Program-made: the position numbers and the translations under genes
The notes under the pieces: generated by a model
What the model was told of the DNA's origin: nothing
Seen by the model: the letters and a program-made list of their open reading frames with translations, nothing else
Database searches by the model: none
Shown here: positions 4,366 to 8,912 of the stretch, piece after piece
How positions within the stretch are numbered: the stretch's first letter is position 1
Layout: each line of letters opens with the position of its first letter
NCBI GenBank assembly: GCA_040902925.1
Contig: JBBDWJ010000032.1
Coordinates: 1 to 8,912, forward strand
Direction of reading: 5' to 3'
From: JBBDWJ01 sp040902925
Lineage (GTDB): Bacteria > Acidobacteriota > Terriglobia > Bryobacterales > UBA6623
DNA length: 8,912 bases

Positions 4366-7029
4366 ATGCCGCGAATTTCTCCAATTCTCTTACTGCTGGC
4401 GTCGACAACGCTCTTGATCGGCCAACCAAGCGTCCTTTCCCGCCCTACCGGCCTCGAAGCTTCCGACGGCGCGTATTCCGACAAGGTGGGGCTTTCGTGG
4501 GACCACGTCCGTCATGCCGCGGCTTACCAGATCTTTCGCGGCACGACCAATGATCCATCCGCGGCGGTAAGCCTGGGAACGACGGCTTCGGTCATCTTTT
4601 ATGACAGCACGGCGGAAATAGGTCAGACCTATTTCTACTGGGTGCGCGCCGAAAATGGAGCCACTGTCAGTGGGCTGAGCGCGCCGGATCAAGGGTTTCG
4701 CGCGCAGGGCCGCAACAGCTTCGGGCGTATCCCGCCGCTCGCCCCGCCTGCCGCGCCGAGCGGGAATCCGGTCACCGGCGCGAAAGTCTATCTCGGCAAA
4801 ACGCTGTTTTGGGACGAGCAGATTTCCTCGACGCGCACGGTCGCTTGCGGCACGTGCCACAGGCCGCGCGCCGGTGGATCCGACCCGCGCTCGGTGATTG
4901 GCTCCGCGCTCGCGACTCATCCGGGTGTTGACGGCGTTTTCGGAACCGAGGACGACGTCATCGCTTCGCCCGGCGTGCCCCTTAATCGCGCTGAAGGCAG
5001 CTACGAATGGTCGCCGGAATTTGGCTTGGGCGTGCAAGTGACCCGCCGCAAGTCGCAGCCGGTCATCGATGCCGCTTACTTCGACAACCTGTTTTGGGAT
5101 GGCCGGGCCGGCGACCAATTGCGCGACCCGCTCACTGGCGTTGTCGTGCTCGAAAGCGGCGCGGCCCTCGAAACGCAGTCTCTTGATCCGCCGATCAGCA
5201 AAGAGGAGATGGGCCACATCGGCAGCGACTGGAACAATGTCGTCGCGAGGATCGCCGCCTCGAAACCGCTGGCCCTCTCACCGTCGGTTCCCGCGCCGCT
5301 GGCGGTTTGGATCGGTGAGCGCGGCTACCCGGAATTATTTACCGAGGCATTCGGCGATCCCGAGATCACGCCCGTGCGGTTCGCGATGGCGGTCGCAAGC
5401 TACCAGCGCACGCTTTATTCCGACCGCACGGAGTTTGACGCCGATCTTTCGTCGATTCGTCAACCGCCGGAGGCCGAAAAGCGCGGCCGCGAGCTGTTCA
5501 ACGACAAGCTCTGCGAGCAGTGCCACGAACGCACGCTGCTGAGCGACAAATTGCACCGCTTCATTGGACTGCGACCTGACGATGAGGACGAAGGCCGCGC
5601 GGAAGTCACCGGGCAGACGCGCGACCGCGGGCGCTTTCGAACTCCAGGCTTGCGTAACGTCGCCCTGCGCGGTCCTTTCATGCACGATGGGCGCTTCGCG
5701 ACGCTCGAAGAAGTTGTGGAGTTCTACAATCGCGGCGGAGACTTCGACGGGCCCAACAAAGACATCTTTTTCATCAGGACGCTCAATCTCACCGACCAGG
5801 ATAAGTCGGACCTGGTGGCGTTCATGAAGAACCAGCTCACCGACGAGCGCGTGGCTTCGGCGGCGGGGCCTCTGTTTGACCGGCCGATGCTTTATAGCGA
5901 GTCCGCGCGCGTGCCGCAGATCATCGGCGAAGGGACGGCGGGTTCGGGCGGGTTCGTTCCTCAAGTCATCGCGATCGAGCCGCCGCTCGCTGGAAACCCC
6001 AGCTTCACCGTCGGTGTCTATGGTGCGCTCGGCGGCGCCGACGCCGTACTCGTCATGAATGAAACTGATCCCGGTTCCGCGGGCGTTCCCGAGTCGGCGT
6101 CGTTCACGCGCAGGAGTGTGACGGTCGAGGGCGATGGAGCCGGGCAGGGCTACGCTTCCGTCAGCCTAGCTATACCCAATGACCCTGCACTGGCAGGCAA
6201 AACGCTATTCGGGCGATGGTTTGTCAGCGACGCGGGTGCGGCGAACGGCGTGGCGGTGAGCGCTGCTTTTCGAATGACTGTGTTTGGGGCGGCGGCTCCC
6301 ATGGCGGCGGTCCTGTCGAGTGTTTCCGCGGCCAGCCTGACGGTCGGCGGCGTTGCGCCGGAGTCGATCGTAAGCGCGTTCGGGGAGAATCTGGCGGTCT
6401 CTGAGGAGACCGCTATCACTCTGCCCTTGCCGACGATCTTGGCCGGCGTGAGCGTTCTGGTCCGGGATAGCGCCGGGCGCGAACGTTTGGCGCCGCTGTT
6501 TTACGCATCGCCGCGCCAGATCAACTACCTGATTCCGCCAGGAACGGCCGCGGGAGAGGCCGCGGTGGAAGTGTTGCGCGGAGGCGTTGCCGCGGCGCGT
6601 GGATCCGCGCATGTTTTCGCGGTGACGCCCGCGTGGTTCACTGCCAACGCGGACGGAAAAGGGACCGCGGCTGCGCTCGCTGTGCGGAACGGTCCCGACG
6701 GCTCGCAGACCTATCAGGCGACCGCGCGGTTCGACGAGGTACAGAATCGTTTTGTTTCCGAGGCGATTGATCTCGGCCCGGAAGGCGATCAGGTCGTGCT
6801 TGTCTTGTTCGGCACGGGGATACGATTCCGCAATAGCGACGCGCCCGTCACAGCCACCGTCGGCGGCGAAGCCGTGGACGTCTTGTATGCAGCGGCGCAG
6901 CCCGAGTTTATCGGCGTTGACCAGGTCAACCTTCTGCTTCCCCGCGCGCTGGCGGGTCGAGGTGAAGTGGATGTCGCGCTGGTGGTCGGCGGAGCAGCCT
7001 GCAATAACGTCCGCGTCAGCATTCAGTGA
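4366..7029 (+). CDS. Secreted di-heme cytochrome c peroxidase/MauG-like fusion with FN3-like and TIGR03437-type C-terminal domains
   Basis: The protein is 887 residues, more than twice the usual ~330-400 of bacterial cytochrome c peroxidases. Residues 1-25 form a signal peptide (MPRISPILLLLASTTLLIG). Residues about 26-113 form a fibronectin type III-like beta domain (KVGLSWDHVRHAAAYQIFRG, TYFYWVRAENG). The di-heme domain covers about 120-495. Heme sites are CGTCH (161-165) and CEQCH (383-387), with LFWDGRAGDQL (242-252) between them and GPFMHDGRFATLEEVVEFYNRGG (436-458) after the second, where M439 would be the axial Met of the high-potential heme. A GVDGVFGTEDD loop (187-197) may bind calcium. 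Residues 500-645 are beta-rich and unassigned. Residues about 650-887 resemble the Solibacter C-terminal domain TIGR03437 (FGENLAV, PRQINYLIPPG, VLFGTGIR, GVDQVNLLLPR). By family it would reduce peroxide or oxidise a substrate via c-type hemes outside the cytoplasm; the extra domains suggest surface or partner binding. The ATG is chosen for the signal peptide; its Shine-Dalgarno is weak. Confidence 0.9.
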   Translation: MPRISPILLLLASTTLLIGQPSVLSRPTGLEASDGAYSDKVGLSWDHVRHAAAYQIFRGTTNDPSAAVSLGTTASVIFYDSTAEIGQTYFYWVRAENGATVSGLSAPDQGFRAQGRNSFGRIPPLAPPAAPSGNPVTGAKVYLGKTLFWDEQISSTRTVACGTCHRPRAGGSDPRSVIGSALATHPGVDGVFGTEDDVIASPGVPLNRAEGSYEWSPEFGLGVQVTRRKSQPVIDAAYFDNLFWDGRAGDQLRDPLTGVVVLESGAALETQSLDPPISKEEMGHIGSDWNNVVARIAASKPLALSPSVPAPLAVWIGERGYPELFTEAFGDPEITPVRFAMAVASYQRTLYSDRTEFDADLSSIRQPPEAEKRGRELFNDKLCEQCHERTLLSDKLHRFIGLRPDDEDEGRAEVTGQTRDRGRFRTPGLRNVALRGPFMHDGRFATLEEVVEFYNRGGDFDGPNKDIFFIRTLNLTDQDKSDLVAFMKNQLTDERVASAAGPLFDRPMLYSESARVPQIIGEGTAGSGGFVPQVIAIEPPLAGNPSFTVGVYGALGGADAVLVMNETDPGSAGVPESASFTRRSVTVEGDGAGQGYASVSLAIPNDPALAGKTLFGRWFVSDAGAANGVAVSAAFRMTVFGAAAPMAAVLSSVSAASLTVGGVAPESIVSAFGENLAVSEETAITLPLPTILAGVSVLVRDSAGRERLAPLFYASPRQINYLIPPGTAAGEAAVEVLRGGVAAARGSAHVFAVTPAWFTANADGKGTAAALAVRNGPDGSQTYQATARFDEVQNRFVSEAIDLGPEGDQVVLVLFGTGIRFRNSDAPVTATVGGEAVDVLYAAAQPEFIGVDQVNLLLPRALAGRGEVDVALVVGGAACNNVRVSIQ

Positions 7030-7133
7030 GCCGACGCAACGCGGACCGTGGCAAGGATCGCGGAGTGGCTGGATATCTTTCGGTTACGATCGTTCCGGTC
7101 CAAGACGCAAGCGAAACACGATCCGTCGGGGTC

Positions 7134-8912
7134 TCATTCCGAGCCGCGGCACACCGACACGAGCTCTTCCTGCAGCTTCTGGCAGCCATCCTCGTCGAGC
7201 TTCTCGCCTTCGGGCCCGACGACATAAAACACGTCGATCGCCTTGTTACCTCGCGTATCGATCAGCACTACTTCGATGTCGCATTCGTGCTGTGAGAACT
7301 TGCTGGCGAGGTCGAACAGCAGCCCGGTACGATCCGCGGAGCTGATGTGAAAGATCGTCGCGCGCGACGAGGTCTGGTTGTCGAAGGCGATCTTCGGCGG
7401 AATATGCGGGCGGCGGCTGGGGCGGAAACTCCGGCGGCGCCGCTGCAGCAGCTCCGCCGCGTCGACCTCGGCTCGCGCAACTTTGCGCAGCGTTTGGCTG
7501 AGCCGGCCGATTTCATTGGGGTTGAGATCGAGCGAGCGCAGCGGGTCGGAGACCACAAACGTGTCGAGCACCAGGCCATGCGCGTTGGCGAACGCCTCGG
7601 CCTTTTCTATATTCAAGCCGAAACTCGATAGCCCGGCGCACAGCGAAGCGAACAGGAACGGCCGGTCTAGAGTCAGGACTACGACTTCGTAGAGCGAGCC
7701 GCGCCGGCTCACGTCTGCGACGGCGCGTTTTTCCTTGAGCGGAACGCTCAACTGAAAGTGGCTATAAACCTGATCGGGTGTGTGGGTGATCAGATAGCGC
7801 TGCGGGAACCCCTTGAGAAAATCGGCCATCTGCTCGCGTTCTTCGGGCGTGGCCGCTTTTGCTAAATAGTCACGCGATGGCGTCACACCGATGCGGCGAT
7901 CCTCGGCGTCGCGCGTGATGCGGTTGTGCGTCGAGATGTAAAGCTGCCACAGCAGTTCCTTCCGCCAGGTGGTCATGGCGGTAGGATTCACCGAGCGTGT
8001 GTCGGCGAAAGTCATCAAGGTGAGCTTCTTGAGCCGTTCGGAAGTGCCGACCAGCTCGCGGAACTGCTCGATCGTTTCGGGATCGTTGAGGTCGCGGCCC
8101 GAGATCACATCCGACATCACCAGGTGCCGCCGGATCAGAAACCGCACAACGTTGCGGTCTTCCTCTGGGATTTTGATTCGCGCCATCGCCTGTTCCGAGA
8201 TCAGCTCGCTGCTTTCGGAATGACGCGTCCCTTCCGCTCCTTTGCCTACGTCATGAAACAGCAACGCGAAGTAGAGCAGCTCGGGTTTGTCGATTTCCGG
8301 CAGCAGGCTTGCGAAGCGGGCTGTCAACGGGTCGCTGGTTTTTTCCAGATCCTTCAGCGCTTGAATTGTCAGAAAGGTGTGCTCGTCGACCGTGTAGCGA
8401 TGGTAGAAATCACGCACGACGAGGCAATCGATCAGCTCGAACTCGGGGAAGGCGGCAAACAACACGCCCGTCTCGCGCATCGCCGTGAGCGCCTGGTAGG
8501 AGTAGGGCTGCGAAAGAATCTCACGGATCGCCGGCCACAATTCGGCGCCACCCACGGCGCTCTCGCGAATCCTGGGCAGCACTTGCGCGATGCGCTTTTC
8601 CGTTTCGACAGCCAGCGGCACGCCATGGCGCGCCACGAACGCAAACAGCCGGAACGCCAGGTCAGGGTCGGAGGTAAGCGCCTGGCTGTTGCGCAGAAAC
8701 AGCCGCCCCTGCGCCACGGCGAACTCGTTGTTGCTCAACCGCGACATGCGGTCGCGAAAAAACGTAAACAGCGAGTTGCGCGGGCTCGCCAGTACGTCAA
8801 TCGTCCGGCTGCTGTAGTGCTCGACGGCTCGAGCGGTGCGGAAGTAGTCGCGCATCCATGCCGAGGTGTCGCCGGTCTGCGGAAACGAGCGGCCGGAGCC
8901 TTGCCGCCAGAT
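7134..8912 (-). CDS. glnD: [Protein-PII] uridylyltransferase / uridylyl-removing enzyme, C-terminal two thirds
   Basis: The frame is open to the right edge, giving 592 visible residues and lacking the 5' part. The ATG at 8855 is internal: codons continue upstream as IWRQGSG...SAWMRDYFR with no stop. Counting from the window edge, a helical linker precedes the HD domain, whose metal-site motifs are VDEHTF (H178), LLFHDVGKG (H220, D221), HSESSE (H231) and IRRHLVMSD. Two ACT domains follow at about 408-480 (SLYEVVVLTLDRPFLFASLCAGLSSFGLNI) and 517-587 (ATIFHISSADRTGLLFDLASKF), joined by an arginine-rich linker QRRRRSFRPSRRP. In known GlnD the N-terminal nucleotidyltransferase adds UMP to PII under nitrogen limitation, the HD domain removes it, and the ACT domains sense glutamine. 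The nucleotidyltransferase motifs (GSxARGE and the DxD pair) should lie beyond 8912. The gene converges with the peroxidase fusion gene, leaving 104 bases between the stops with no clear terminator. Confidence 0.93.
   Translation of the reverse strand: MWRQGSGRSFPQTGDTSAWMRDYFRTARAVEHYSSRTIDVLASPRNSLFTFFRDRMSRLSNNEFAVAQGRLFLRNSQALTSDPDLAFRLFAFVARHGVPLAVETEKRIAQVLPRIRESAVGGAELWPAIREILSQPYSYQALTAMRETGVLFAAFPEFELIDCLVVRDFYHRYTVDEHTFLTIQALKDLEKTSDPLTARFASLLPEIDKPELLYFALLFHDVGKGAEGTRHSESSELISEQAMARIKIPEEDRNVVRFLIRRHLVMSDVISGRDLNDPETIEQFRELVGTSERLKKLTLMTFADTRSVNPTAMTTWRKELLWQLYISTHNRITRDAEDRRIGVTPSRDYLAKAATPEEREQMADFLKGFPQRYLITHTPDQVYSHFQLSVPLKEKRAVADVSRRGSLYEVVVLTLDRPFLFASLCAGLSSFGLNIEKAEAFANAHGLVLDTFVVSDPLRSLDLNPNEIGRLSQTLRKVARAEVDAAELLQRRRRSFRPSRRPHIPPKIAFDNQTSSRATIFHISSADRTGLLFDLASKFSQHECDIEVVLIDTRGNKAIDVFYVVGPEGEKLDEDGCQKLQEELVSVCRGSE

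Noticed and set aside
4164..4553. 129-residue plus-strand open frame before and into the peroxidase gene
   Set aside because: It has no motif or ribosome binding site, mixed third-position composition, and its second half is out of frame within the peroxidase gene.
4390..5217. 275-residue minus-strand open frame
   Set aside because: Antisense to the signal peptide, FN3-like and first heme regions of the peroxidase gene; no protein-like features.
5335..5964. 209-residue minus-strand open frame
   Set aside because: Antisense to the second heme region of the peroxidase domain, which is clearly the coding strand.
7043..7101. Possible bidirectional terminator between the convergent genes
   Set aside because: GGACCG (7043-7048) can pair with CGGTCC (7096-7101) and GATCG (7056-7060) with CGATC (7087-7091), but the loop is long, the stems are short and there is no T-tract.

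Overview
The window looks like chromosomal DNA from a member of the Acidobacteriota, most likely the Bryobacterales/Solibacter group. It is GC-rich. The strongest taxonomic cue is the last ~235 residues of the protein ending at 7029, which match in layout and motifs the 'Solibacter uncharacterized C-terminal domain' (TIGR03437) found on many secreted proteins of that group. This assignment comes from pattern recognition, not from a search.

Layout, left to right. Positions 1-54 (+ strand) look like the 3' end of a group II intron: the 3' half of domain V, then a domain VI hairpin with a bulged A and an AC 3' end. The intron body lies left of the window. It sits antisense inside the start of a small secreted-protein gene (minus, 178 to 2), of which 41 native codons remain. 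Just upstream of that gene on the same strand is a complete secreted family GH95 glycosidase (alpha-L-fucosidase or relative; 2620 to 224). The two probably form an operon for glycan breakdown, with the distal gene cut by the intron. A ~380-base divergent intergenic region (2621-2999) carries a possible leaderless promoter for the GH95 gene and a perfect 10-bp palindrome. It leads to a plus-strand FMN-barrel protein of the nitronate monooxygenase/2-nitropropane dioxygenase-like family (3000-4022) that lacks the family's usual catalytic histidine motif.

A 16-bp tandem repeat starts on the stop codon of that gene (4018-4070). A ~340-base stretch with no convincing gene follows. Next is a large secreted fusion protein (4366-7029): signal peptide, fibronectin-III-like domain, di-heme cytochrome c peroxidase/MauG-like domain, beta-rich segment and TIGR03437-type domain. 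It converges on the C-terminal two thirds of GlnD, the PII uridylyltransferase (minus, 8912 to 7134), whose nucleotidyltransferase domain lies beyond the right edge.

Apart from the GH95/secreted-protein pair, the genes do not look like parts of one system. They are a glycan-degradation locus, an orphan flavoprotein, an exported redox enzyme and a nitrogen-signalling housekeeping gene. I found no defence system, CRISPR array, tRNA or rRNA. The most unusual feature is the group II intron end at the left edge.
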